A DNA stretch of 64,000 nt from Maricaulis sp034670125 (GTDB lineage: Bacteria; Pseudomonadota; Alphaproteobacteria; Caulobacterales; Maricaulaceae), in assembly GCF_034670125.1 (NCBI RefSeq), contig NZ_JAXMOC010000003.1, positions 434,001-498,000 of the forward strand. Reading direction: 5' to 3'. Within the stretch, counting starts at the first letter, position 1; each line of letters starts with the position of its first letter. Made by a program: the position numbers and the translations under genes. Below are positions 40,972-49,427 of the stretch, in pieces. The notes beneath the pieces were generated by a model. That model did no database searches. It was not told the DNA's origin and saw only the letters and a list, made by a program, of their open reading frames with translations.

Positions 40972-41643
40972 CTAGCCGCCGAAGCTCTGCGAGAATGACA
41001 ATACGATGCTGTCATCACCGCCGTCGGACAGGTCGTGATAGCGCAGATCCCACCCGACATTTCCAAACACGGTGCCGGAAACGCCAATCTGATAGTCTTC
41101 GTAGTCCGCGACGGGGAGATCATCGAACCGGCTGGCACCGATACGGCCGTCGAGACTGATCCCCTCAGCCACTTCTACACCAACGCCGGTTTCCAGATAC
41201 CAGGCCTGACCGATTTCGCCGTAGAATTCGGGTGAGTAGGACAATTTCGCATCCCAGGCGACCGGCCCGAATTCGCGGCCGAGACCACCGTAGAATTCGA
41301 CGAAATTCTGATCACCGCCCGCGCTGGGACTGTCAGGGTAGGCGTAGTAGATCACGCCGATATCCCAATCGAACCCCGCTCCCGAAAAGGCGTATCCACC
41401 ATACAGGTCGAGCTCCATTGTGGTGTCATCGGAAAAGTCGACGCTCGACCCCCAGACACCGACATAGAAGCCATCTGCCTCGACATCGAATCCGCCGGAG
41501 ATCGCAGGGCCGCCATCGGTCTGGGTGACGCCGCGGAAAATATAGTCAGTGGTGAGCGCGACATTGCCGGTGATCTCCTGGGCAGCGACCGGAGCGGTGA
41601 AACAGCAGGCCGCAAGGCCAAGGGCGAGAATATTGGTTTTCAT
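40972..41643 (-). CDS. TorF family putative porin
   Basis: 223 residues with a signal peptide (ending VAAQ, about residue 22), preceded by a good AGGAG site. The mature start EITGNVALTTDYIFRGVTQTDGGPAISGGFD is the family mark, followed by repeated amphipathic beta strands and ending with VLSFSQSFGG. These small outer-membrane barrels often lie beside ammonium transporter genes, as here, with the transporter immediately upstream on the same strand. A role in letting small nitrogen compounds pass is suggested by context only. Confidence 0.85.
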   Translation of the reverse strand: MKTNILALGLAACCFTAPVAAQEITGNVALTTDYIFRGVTQTDGGPAISGGFDVEADGFYVGVWGSSVDFSDDTTMELDLYGGYAFSGAGFDWDIGVIYYAYPDSPSAGGDQNFVEFYGGLGREFGPVAWDAKLSYSPEFYGEIGQAWYLETGVGVEVAEGISLDGRIGASRFDDLPVADYEDYQIGVSGTVFGNVGWDLRYHDLSDGGDDSIVLSFSQSFGG

Positions 41644-41893
41644 GATTTACTCCTGGGTGAAACATTGGGTGGTCGGGAATGCGAAAGTCTGGTGGTCCGG
41701 TGTCGGGGACGGGAGCGCAGCTCTCCCGTTTGCCGCGTGATCACCGGCGCTGTGTTCAAGGGTTTCGGGTGAGCCGGCCTGGACCGGCGCCCTGCGTGTG
41801 CTGGAGCGGATAAAGCCGGCTCCTGGTCAGCCCCGTCCGGCGGCGGAACCGGCACCGGGGAGACAGGCTCACCAGTGCCGGACACCTTTGCCG

Positions 41894-43243
41894 TTACTGC
41901 GCCGGGGCCGGGACCTTTCCCACGTCGGAGGCGAAAATCGAGCCCGCGTCATGTCCGAGTTCGGACAGGTCGCCGCCGACGTTCTCCGCATCTGGCGAGA
42001 GACGGATTCCGACGGTCATCTTCAGCGCGAGCCAGACAATGAAGCTGGTCGCAAACACGAAGGCACCGATTGCCCCGACACCCACCGCCTGACCGAAAAA
42101 GGTCGCGTCGGCATTGGTGAGGGGGACAGCCATCGTGCCCCAGATGCCGGCGAACAGGTGAACCGGGATCGCGCCAACGACGTCATCGATGCGGATAGTT
42201 TCAAGCAGTTTGGCGCCAAATGTGGCGATGACCGCACCGACTGCGCCAATGGCGATGGCCTGCAGGATCGTCGGGGTCAGCGGCTCGGCCGTGATGGCAA
42301 CCAGGCCCGCCAGTGCGCCATTGAGGCAGTAAGCCAGATTGGCCTTGCCGCCTCCCAACAACATGGACAGCAGATAGGCGGTCACGACGCCACCGGCCGC
42401 AGCCATGTTCGTGTTGGCAAAGATTTGCGAGATGGCGACCGCGTCACCGGCAGAGCCCAGCGCCAGCTGGGAGGCGCCGTTGAAGCCGAACCAACCGAAC
42501 CACAGGATGAAGGTACCTAGCGTGGCCAGAGGCAGTGAACCGGGCATCATCGGCTTGGCATCCGGCCCGAACCGCCCGGACCGGGCGCCCAGAAGGATCG
42601 CGCCGGCCAAGGCGGCCCAACCACCGGTCGAGTGAACCAGCGTCGATCCGGCGAAGTCCGAGAAACCGAAGTCGGCATCCAGCCAGCCACCGCCCCATTC
42701 CCAGGACCCCTGAACCGGGTAGATGATCGCGGTCAGGACAACCACGAAGATGAAGAAGGGCCCGAGCTTGACCCGTTCGGCGATGGTGCCGGACACGATC
42801 GAGGCGGCGGTCGCGACGAACACCATCTGGAAAAACCAGTCCGAGGCCGCGGCATAACCCGTTCCCAGGTCAATGGACGCGTCGGAAGACACTTCAGACG
42901 GCACCCACATTTCCGGGATCCCGAAATAGGGCGTCTGGCCGCCATACATGACCTGATAGCCGACCAGGTAGAACATGATGCCGGCAATCGAGTAGAGCGC
43001 GATATTCTTCAGGCAGATCGCCGCTGTGTGCTTGGTCCGCACAAAACCGGCTTCAAGCATGGCGAAACCCGCAGCCATCAGCATCACGAGGAATCCGCCA
43101 ATAAGGAATAACAGCGTATTGAAAACGAACGCTGTTTCTTCCGACACCTCGGCATGCGCGGCGCCGGTCAGACCGATACCGGCAACCACGGCACATAAAG
43201 CGCCCCTTGCCAGTGTCTTGCCCATTTGTGTGCTGCCAATCAT
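41894..43243 (-). CDS. amtB: Ammonium transporter
   Basis: 449 residues from the ATG giving MIGSTQMGKTLARG. A signal peptide (ending AAHAE) and eleven membrane segments are present, as in AmtB. Family parts include AAGFAMLEAGFVRTK, DFAGSTLVHSTGGWAAL (pore His region) and GAIPVHLFAGIWGT (second pore His). The longer frame upstream lacks protein-like conservation. No glnK lies next to it; the TorF porin follows 250 nt downstream. Confidence 0.95.
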   Translation of the reverse strand: MIGSTQMGKTLARGALCAVVAGIGLTGAAHAEVSEETAFVFNTLLFLIGGFLVMLMAAGFAMLEAGFVRTKHTAAICLKNIALYSIAGIMFYLVGYQVMYGGQTPYFGIPEMWVPSEVSSDASIDLGTGYAAASDWFFQMVFVATAASIVSGTIAERVKLGPFFIFVVVLTAIIYPVQGSWEWGGGWLDADFGFSDFAGSTLVHSTGGWAALAGAILLGARSGRFGPDAKPMMPGSLPLATLGTFILWFGWFGFNGASQLALGSAGDAVAISQIFANTNMAAAGGVVTAYLLSMLLGGGKANLAYCLNGALAGLVAITAEPLTPTILQAIAIGAVGAVIATFGAKLLETIRIDDVVGAIPVHLFAGIWGTMAVPLTNADATFFGQAVGVGAIGAFVFATSFIVWLALKMTVGIRLSPDAENVGGDLSELGHDAGSIFASDVGKVPAPAQ

Positions 43244-43811
43244 TGGGATCCCCCGTTTCTGGCAATTGCCCCTCACCATCCGGCCTGTCATCAGGTCGCG
43301 AACAGGGCTGCGGACTGCCCGCAGCACTTCCAAAACTTGTGTTGGATCGATGAGGCGACGGTCGCCGGAAGGGCCCGTCCCGAGGCGGACCGGGGACGGT
43401 CCGCTATCACTCACGATCCGCACCGCTTCACAGCGGTGGCGGATCCAATCAGTGCGCTCTGTGTCTGGTCACCTTGAGGCGACTCTTGATCTGGCAAGCC
43501 TAGGCATCGTGATATTGCAATGCAACATATTTCTCATATCGGCATATTTCTGGCTGTCTGTATCGTGAAAACTCCATTTTTGCTTTCTGTCTGCAATTTT
43601 ATGCCCTCCGGAAAGAGGCTGGCGTCGGCCGCCGCCAGCAGTTCAATCCACAGAGTCACGACATGATCGGATGTCGCCCGCAAATTTGCTGCGTGTGCAC
43701 AATCGTCCGTCAACCGGATAATCCTGATTCCCATGCTGAAGATTGGCGCTGCTCCGAAATGGGCGCGGCTGCACAGGTTTGAAGCAAGTTGATGCCAGGC
43801 TCAAACGGAGT
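43244..43811. other. Non-coding region upstream of amtB
   Basis: About 570 nt. A long imperfect hairpin at 43415-43445 (GATCCGCACCGCT pairing with AGCGGTGGCGGATC, one bulge) lies 170 nt before the amtB start. The adjacent stretch 43500-43620 is AT-richer than the surroundings. A 66-codon frame (43534-43734, minus strand) has no ribosome site and mixed codon use, so it is not called. No clear sigma-54 or NtrC site was found. Confidence 0.5.
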
Positions 43812-44192
43812 TCAGGAGTCGCCTTCTGACCCGTCCGGACGGGACAGAATGAACACCGCAACGACCGAAAGAACGAGCAGTTGGACCAGGATCAGCTCAA
43901 CGCGAACCTGCAACCAGAGACTCAAGGCCACCGCAACCAACATTGCGAAAACAGCCAGCAATTTCGATCTTCTGTCGATCCGCCCATGTTCGCGCCAGTT
44001 CCGGATCAAGGGTCCGAATTGCCGATGCGACATCAGCCAGGCATGCAGGCGCGGCGAAGACCGCGCGAATGCAAACGCTGCCAGCAGGAGAAACGGCGTG
44101 GTCGGAACCAATGGCAGCGCAACGCCGACAATCGCCAGCACCACACACAACAGGCCAAAGCCTCGCCACATCTGCCGTTTCAGCCACATCAA
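43812..44192 (-). CDS. DUF454 (YbaN-like) membrane protein
   Basis: 126 residues with about three membrane segments. The family core WRGFGLLCVVLAIVGVALP continues to LPLVPTTPFLLLAAFAFARSS and then RLHAWLMSHRQFGPLI, which is the DUF454 signature. The function of YbaN-type proteins is unknown. It is a single gene between amtB and the ilv leader region. Confidence 0.85.
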   Translation of the reverse strand: MMWLKRQMWRGFGLLCVVLAIVGVALPLVPTTPFLLLAAFAFARSSPRLHAWLMSHRQFGPLIRNWREHGRIDRRSKLLAVFAMLVAVALSLWLQVRVELILVQLLVLSVVAVFILSRPDGSEGDS

Positions 44193-44380
44193 GAAATCCT
44201 AGCCCGTTTCGCGCGCGCGAGCGCGTAAATTTCTTGTGCACACATCCAACCAAAAAGCGGTCGCAATGCCAGTTTGTGCCAATTTATCTGTTTTGATGAT
44301 GTTTTTTTTCAAAACGGGGTTGCCTTAACCAAAATCACCGGTCACGTTGCGCTGCAATAGAGTTCTGGAAAGCCGATCCG

Positions 44381-44518
44381 ATGATCAATGCGTTTGCCCT
44401 GCCGGTTACCCCGGCCGCTGCCCTGACGGGCGAGCGGGCAAACACGCTCGGCCTCCTTCTCCTCGTACTCGTACTTATTATCGCCACCATAACGGGAGCG
44501 GTTGACGCGCCTGCCTGA
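44381..44518 (+). CDS. ilv leader peptide (regulatory)
   Basis: A 45-residue frame starting at ATG. The middle, LGLLLLVLVLIIATITGAV, contains a dense run of Leu, Val and Ile codons (nt 44447-44506), precisely the amino acids made by the operon that follows. It ends in TGA 31 nt before the left arm of an intrinsic terminator. This is the arrangement of an amino acid attenuator, in which ribosome stalling at the run controls terminator formation. The peptide itself is not expected to have a function. Confidence 0.85.
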   Translation: MINAFALPVTPAAALTGERANTLGLLLLVLVLIIATITGAVDAPA

Positions 44519-44580
44519 CGAGAGACCTCGGACACGCAGACACAAAAAACCCCGCTCCCGGAAACGGAGCGGGGTTTTTT
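44493..44580 (+). promoter_or_regulatory. Transcription attenuator of the ilv-leu operon
   Basis: The terminator is CCCCGCTCC (44550-44558), a 7-nt loop, GGAGCGGGG (44566-44574) and six Ts. A competing antiterminator is possible: CGGGAGCGG at 44493-44501, within the leader frame, is fully complementary to CCGCTCCCG (44552-44560) in the terminator arm. A ribosome stalled on the Leu/Val/Ile run would leave 44493-44501 free to form the antiterminator; one reaching the stop codon would cover it. CCGCT-CCC at 44415-44423 could be the protecting partner. Confidence 0.8.
44550..44580 (+). terminator. Intrinsic terminator ahead of ilvD
   Basis: The 9-nt GC-rich stem with T6 ends 18 nt before the ilvD start. 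As an active terminator it would stop transcription before the first structural gene, so its presence implies conditional read-through. Confidence 0.92.
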
Positions 44581-44598
44581 GTGTTTCGACCACGGAAC

Positions 44599-46329
44599 AT
44601 GATGATGACCCATACCAATCGCAAATCCTCAGACGCCATCACGGCAGGCCCGGCCCGCGCGCCGGCCCGCGCCATGCTGCGCGCGACCGGCATGGAGGAT
44701 GGCGATTTCGACAAGCCGATGATCGGGGTGATCAACACCTGGACCACGGTCACGCCCTGCAACATGCATCTGGCAGACCTGGCTGAGCCGGTCCGCGAAG
44801 CCGTGCGCGACGCGGGTGGACATCCGGTCGACTTCAACACCATCGTCGTCTCCGACGGCATCTCCATGGGCACGGATGGCATGCGCGCCTCGCTCATCTC
44901 GCGCGAGGTGATCACCGACTCGATCGAACTGGCCACGCGCGGCCACAGCCTGGATGGTGTCGTCATCCTGGTTGGATGCGACAAGACCATTCCTGCCGCG
45001 GCCATGGCCTTGGCCCGCATGGATGTGCCGGGCTGCATCCTCTATGGCGGCACGATCATGCCAGGCCGGATGGGCGGTCAGGACCTGTCGATCCAGGACG
45101 TGTTCGAGGCTGTTGGCGCCCACGCCGCCGGCGCGCTGGACGACGACGGTCTGGCGCAGGTCGAGAAGAAAGCCTGCCCTGGTGCCGGAGCCTGTGGCGG
45201 CCAGTTCACCGCCAACACCATGGCGATGATCCTGACCATGCTGGGCCTGTCGCCAATGGGCGTGAACGACATCCCCGCTCCGCATCCCGACAAGCCAGCC
45301 GCCGCCGCCCGCTGTGGTCGCCTCGTGGTCGAACTGGCCAAGGACGGCACCACGCCGCGGCGCTTCATCACCGAAGCTTCGTTGCGCAACGCCGCTGTCG
45401 CCGCTTCAGCGTCGGGCGGGTCTACCAATGCTGTCCTGCACGTCGCCGCAATCGCCGCCGAAGCCGGCATCGCGTTCGACATTGCAGAGTTCGACCGCAT
45501 TTCAAGTCAGGCTCCGGTCATTACAGACCTCAAGCCGGGCGGGCGCTTCCTGGCTCACCACATGTTCCTGGCGGGCGGCTCGCGTCTGTTTGGCCAGCGC
45601 CTGATCGAGGGCGGCCTGCTGGCCGACACCCCGACCGTGACCGGCCTCAGCCTGCACGCGGAGTGCGCCAGCGCCAGCGAAGCCAAAAACCAGCGCGTCA
45701 TCCACAGCATCGCCAATCCGGTCAAACCCGATGGCGGCTTCCGCATCCTGGCGGGCGATCTGGCACCCGAAGGCGCAGTCCTGAAACTGTCAGGCCATGA
45801 CCGCTCGGAATTTTCCGGTCCGGCCCGCGTGTTTGAATGCGAGGAAGACGCCTTCGCCGCCGTCAGTGCCAACTCGGTGAACGCCGGCGACATCATCATC
45901 ATCCGCAATGAGGGGCCCAAAGGCGGCCCTGGCATGCGTGAAATGCTGGGCGTGACCGCCGCTCTGGTCGGACAAGGCCTGGCCGGCGATGTCGCCCTGA
46001 TCACGGATGGTCGCTTTTCCGGTGCGTCCAAGGGCTTCGTGATCGGCCATGTCAGCCCGGAGGCCGCTGATGGCGGTCCGATCGGCCGCGTCCGCAATGG
46101 CGACAAAGTCCGCATCGACGTTACCGCTCGCCGGATCGATGTCGATGCCGATCTGTCCAGCCGTCCGCAATCCGCTTCCGGTCGGCCCGCGCCGACCGGT
46201 GTCTTCGCCAAGTATGCCGCCCTGGTCTCTTCAGCCTCGCGCGGTGCCACCACGATCATCGCGCCGACGCCCGTTGCGACGCCGCCGCAAACAACCGCCA
46301 TGCAATCCAAGCAGGAGATGCCCGCATGA
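44599..46329 (+). CDS. ilvD: Dihydroxy-acid dehydratase
   Basis: 576 residues (three ATGs at 44599-44607 are possible starts). It dehydrates the dihydroxy acids in valine, isoleucine and leucine synthesis. Iron-sulfur cysteines are in VGCDKTIPAAAMA and CPGAGACGGQFTANTM. The DGMRASLISREVI and GGSTNAVLH parts are conserved, as is DGRFSGASKGFVIGH near the C-terminus. It is the first gene after the attenuator and overlaps ilvC by 4 nt. Confidence 0.96.
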   Translation: MMMTHTNRKSSDAITAGPARAPARAMLRATGMEDGDFDKPMIGVINTWTTVTPCNMHLADLAEPVREAVRDAGGHPVDFNTIVVSDGISMGTDGMRASLISREVITDSIELATRGHSLDGVVILVGCDKTIPAAAMALARMDVPGCILYGGTIMPGRMGGQDLSIQDVFEAVGAHAAGALDDDGLAQVEKKACPGAGACGGQFTANTMAMILTMLGLSPMGVNDIPAPHPDKPAAAARCGRLVVELAKDGTTPRRFITEASLRNAAVAASASGGSTNAVLHVAAIAAEAGIAFDIAEFDRISSQAPVITDLKPGGRFLAHHMFLAGGSRLFGQRLIEGGLLADTPTVTGLSLHAECASASEAKNQRVIHSIANPVKPDGGFRILAGDLAPEGAVLKLSGHDRSEFSGPARVFECEEDAFAAVSANSVNAGDIIIIRNEGPKGGPGMREMLGVTAALVGQGLAGDVALITDGRFSGASKGFVIGHVSPEAADGGPIGRVRNGDKVRIDVTARRIDVDADLSSRPQSASGRPAPTGVFAKYAALVSSASRGATTIIAPTPVATPPQTTAMQSKQEMPA

Positions 46330-47342
46330 CCGCGTCCACCCCGTCCCGCCGTTCCGACTTCGAAGTCGACACGACAGCTTTCAAATCCCAGCCGATCGCC
46401 GTGATCGGCTATGGCAGCCAGGGCCGTGCCCACGCCATGAACCTCAAGGAAAGCGGATGTGACGTGACGGTCGGCGTCCGACCCGGTGGACCGGGTGAGA
46501 AGAAAGCCAAGGCTGACGGCCTGAAAACCGCAACGCCCGAGGAAGCCACCAAGGGCGCCAAGCTGATCGCCATCCTGACCCCGGACATGAGCCATGAGGC
46601 CCTGTTCCGCGAGTCGATCGCCCCCAACCTGTCACCCGGTGATGCGGTCCTGTTCGCACACGGTTTCTCGGTCCATTTCGGCCGCGTCACAGCGCCTGAA
46701 GGCGTTGATGTCATCCTCGTTGCCCCGAAAGGGCCCGGCGATCTGGTCCGCCGTGAGTATGAAATCGGCCGCGGCGTGCCCTGCCTTTTTGCCGTCCACC
46801 AGGACGCGACCGGTCAGGCCCGCAATCGGGCGCTTGGCTATACCGCCGGTATCGGTGGCGCCAATTCCGGCATCATTGAAACCACCTTCGCGGAAGAGAC
46901 CGAGACCGACCTGTTCGGCGAACAGGCTGTTCTGTGTGGCGGCGCGACCGAGCTGGTGATGGCCGGCTACGAGACCCTGGTCGATGCCGGCTACCAGCCG
47001 GAAGTCGCCTATTTCGAATGCCTGCACGAACTCAAGCTGATCGTCGACCTGCTCTATGAGGGCGGCATGGCCAAGATGCATGAATTCATCTCGGAGACCG
47101 CCATCTACGGTGATCTGCGCTCCGGCCCGCGCGTCATCAATGACGAGACCCGCGCCCGCATGCGTGAAGTCCTCAAGGACATCCAGGACGGCACATTTGC
47201 CCGCGACTGGATCACCGAGAACCAGGCCGGCAAGCCGCAATACCAGGCGCTTTTGCGCAAGGACCTGGAACACCCGATCGAAAAGACCGGCGCCGCGCTG
47301 CGGGCCGACATGCCGTGGTTGCAACCGGGTGCGAACGCCTGA
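46326..47342 (+). CDS. ilvC: Ketol-acid reductoisomerase (class I)
   Basis: 338 residues, class I length. The NADPH fold reads AVIGYGSQGRAHAMNLKESG, followed by VTVGVRPGG. The knotted C-terminal domain includes metal-binding acids in GEQAVLCGG and FECLHELKLIVDLLYEGG. It converts acetolactate and acetohydroxybutyrate to the dihydroxy acids used by IlvD. The start overlaps the ilvD stop. Confidence 0.96.
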   Translation: MTASTPSRRSDFEVDTTAFKSQPIAVIGYGSQGRAHAMNLKESGCDVTVGVRPGGPGEKKAKADGLKTATPEEATKGAKLIAILTPDMSHEALFRESIAPNLSPGDAVLFAHGFSVHFGRVTAPEGVDVILVAPKGPGDLVRREYEIGRGVPCLFAVHQDATGQARNRALGYTAGIGGANSGIIETTFAEETETDLFGEQAVLCGGATELVMAGYETLVDAGYQPEVAYFECLHELKLIVDLLYEGGMAKMHEFISETAIYGDLRSGPRVINDETRARMREVLKDIQDGTFARDWITENQAGKPQYQALLRKDLEHPIEKTGAALRADMPWLQPGANA

Positions 47343-47382
47343 GCGGCCCGACCTGACCTGATCTGAAAAAGGACCAAGAGAG

Positions 47383-49104
47383 ATGACGGCCCTGCCCGCC
47401 TCCGAAATCGACGACACGACCTCCAGCGTTGCCGCCGTGCGCCCTGCCCCCCGACAGACCGGGGCGCATGCGGTGGTCCGCACGCTGGAAGCGTTGGGCG
47501 TCACCCGCGTTTTCGGATATCCGGGCGGGGCCATCATGCCGGTCTATGACGCGCTGACCGGCTCGTCCTTGCAGCACATCCTGGTCCGCCACGAACAGGC
47601 CGCCGCCTTTGCCGCCGATGCCCAGGCGCGGCTGACCGGCAAGGCTGGTGTCTGCCTGGCGACCTCCGGGCCGGGGGCCACCAACCTCCTGACAGGCATC
47701 GCCAATGCTTATCTGGACAGCGTCCCGATGATCATCCTGACCGGCCAGGTGCCGTCCGGGCTGATGGGGACGGACGCGTTTCAGGAAGTCGACGTGTTCG
47801 GCATGTCGATGCCCGTCGTCAAACACTCGATCATCATCCGCGATCCGATGCGAATTCCGGAGATGATCGCCGAAGCCTTCCAGATTGCCGAAAGCGGACG
47901 CCCCGGTCCGGTTCTCATAGATCTGCCGAAGGATGTCTTACAGGCCGAGGCGTACCCCCAAATCCCCCCCCAGCCTCGGCCTGAGGCCGGGTCGTCGCAT
48001 CCGTCAGAATCAGACCTGGCGGCCGCGACGACCCTGCTGGCCCAATCAAAGCGCCCCGTCTTCTATATCGGCGGCGGCGTTGCCTTGGGCGGCGCGGTTG
48101 AGGCCGTGCGTGACTTCATGGAGCGAACCGGAATCCCGACGGTCGCGACCCTGAAAGGTCTGGGCTGCCCGAATCCGGACAGCGAGACGTTTCTGGGCAT
48201 GTTGGGCATGCATGGCGGCCGCGCCGCCAATGTCGCCGTCGATGAAAGCGACCTCCTGATCTGTTGCGGCGCCCGTTTCGACGACCGTGCCACCGGCCGC
48301 CTGGACACATTCGCACCCGGCGCCCGGATCATCCACATCGATGGCGACGCTGCCGAGATTGACAAGCTGCGCCGCGCCGAGATCGGATTGGCCGGCGACA
48401 TCTCCGCCATTCTGGCGGGCATCACCAATGACTGGCTCGACATTGCCGAGTGGCGCGATGAGTGCGTCGGGCGCAGACACCGTCACGCCTTTCGTTATGA
48501 CGCGCCGGGCTCGGGCGTTTTCGCTCCGGCCATGCTGAAGCAATTGTCGGAAGCCGCCGGCGACGACTTCATCGCCGCCTGCGATGTCGGCCAGCACCAG
48601 ATGTGGGTGGCCCAGCATTGCCGTTTCTCGCGGCCGGAACACCATCTGACATCCGCCGGTCTGGGTGCGATGGGATATGGCCTGCCGGCCGGAATTGGCG
48701 CCGCCATGACCCGTCCGGACGCCAAGGTCGTCACCATTACCGGCGACGGCTCGATCATGATGAACATCCAGGAGCTGGCGACCGCGCGCCGCTATGGCGT
48801 GCCGATCCGCATCCTGCTGCTGGACAATGCCTCCCTGGGCCTGGTCCGGCAGTGGCAGGAGTATTTCTTCGAGGAGAATTTCTCGGAGATCGATCTCTAT
48901 GACAATCCCGATTTCGCGGAAGTGGCCCATGCCTTCGGCATCGAGGCTTTCACCGTTCACAGCCGCGAGGAAGTTCCCGCGGCCATCGACCGCCTGCTGA
49001 ACGCCCGCGGCCCGATCCTCGCGCATGTCCTGATCGACCCGCGTGAGAATGTCTGGCCGCTGGTGCCGCCGGGCGCGTCCAATGCCGACATGATGGAGGA
49101 CTGA
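47383..49104 (+). CDS. ilvB: Acetolactate synthase large subunit
   Basis: 573 residues, with AGAG at 47378 before the start. The catalytic Glu is Glu71 in RHEQAAAFAAD. The ThDP-binding motif GDGSIMMNIQELATARRY ends in LLDN. FGYPGGAIMPVYDAL and QVPSGLMGTDAFQE are further marks. It condenses pyruvate or 2-oxobutyrate. It is followed after 2 nt by a small regulatory subunit. Confidence 0.95.
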   Translation: MTALPASEIDDTTSSVAAVRPAPRQTGAHAVVRTLEALGVTRVFGYPGGAIMPVYDALTGSSLQHILVRHEQAAAFAADAQARLTGKAGVCLATSGPGATNLLTGIANAYLDSVPMIILTGQVPSGLMGTDAFQEVDVFGMSMPVVKHSIIIRDPMRIPEMIAEAFQIAESGRPGPVLIDLPKDVLQAEAYPQIPPQPRPEAGSSHPSESDLAAATTLLAQSKRPVFYIGGGVALGGAVEAVRDFMERTGIPTVATLKGLGCPNPDSETFLGMLGMHGGRAANVAVDESDLLICCGARFDDRATGRLDTFAPGARIIHIDGDAAEIDKLRRAEIGLAGDISAILAGITNDWLDIAEWRDECVGRRHRHAFRYDAPGSGVFAPAMLKQLSEAAGDDFIAACDVGQHQMWVAQHCRFSRPEHHLTSAGLGAMGYGLPAGIGAAMTRPDAKVVTITGDGSIMMNIQELATARRYGVPIRILLLDNASLGLVRQWQEYFFEENFSEIDLYDNPDFAEVAHAFGIEAFTVHSREEVPAAIDRLLNARGPILAHVLIDPRENVWPLVPPGASNADMMED

Positions 49105-49106
49105 TC

Positions 49107-49427
49107 ATGCGCACCTCGCTTCGTATTGAACTCGCCGATTCAGAAGGCGCCCTGATGCGACTCATCGGCCTTGTGGAACGCCGCGGCTTCACGATCGCCG
49201 CGATGGACAAATCGGAAACCTCCGGCAGCCAGTCGACTGTGACCCTGTCGCTCGATGCCCGCGATGAGGCCCGAAACATGGACGTGCTGGCCCGCCAGGT
49301 CGCGCGTCTGCTCGACGTTCGCAGTGTCTTCACGCGTGACCCCGGCGACCGGATCGCACCCGAGATTGCTGCCCGCGCGGCGCCGTCCACGGACCGATGG
49401 AGGCAGGCATGCCCACCCCGACATTGA
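49107..49427 (+). CDS. Acetolactate synthase small regulatory subunit, short (IlvM-like)
   Basis: 106 residues, shorter than the usual 150-170 residue IlvN and closer to IlvM. Residues 4-75 form one ACT-like domain (RIELADSEGALMRLIGLVER, then AAMDKSETSGSQ). It lacks the C-terminal domain of IlvN. The end overlaps leuA by 19 nt and the last residues are charged and probably unstructured. It is likely to bind IlvB and modulate feedback inhibition. Confidence 0.82.
   Translation: MRTSLRIELADSEGALMRLIGLVERRGFTIAAMDKSETSGSQSTVTLSLDARDEARNMDVLARQVARLLDVRSVFTRDPGDRIAPEIAARAAPSTDRWRQACPPRH

Noticed and set aside
43534..43734. 66-codon frame upstream of amtB
   Set aside because: No ribosome site, mixed codon use and no recognisable motif; it could be a small gene but is not supported.
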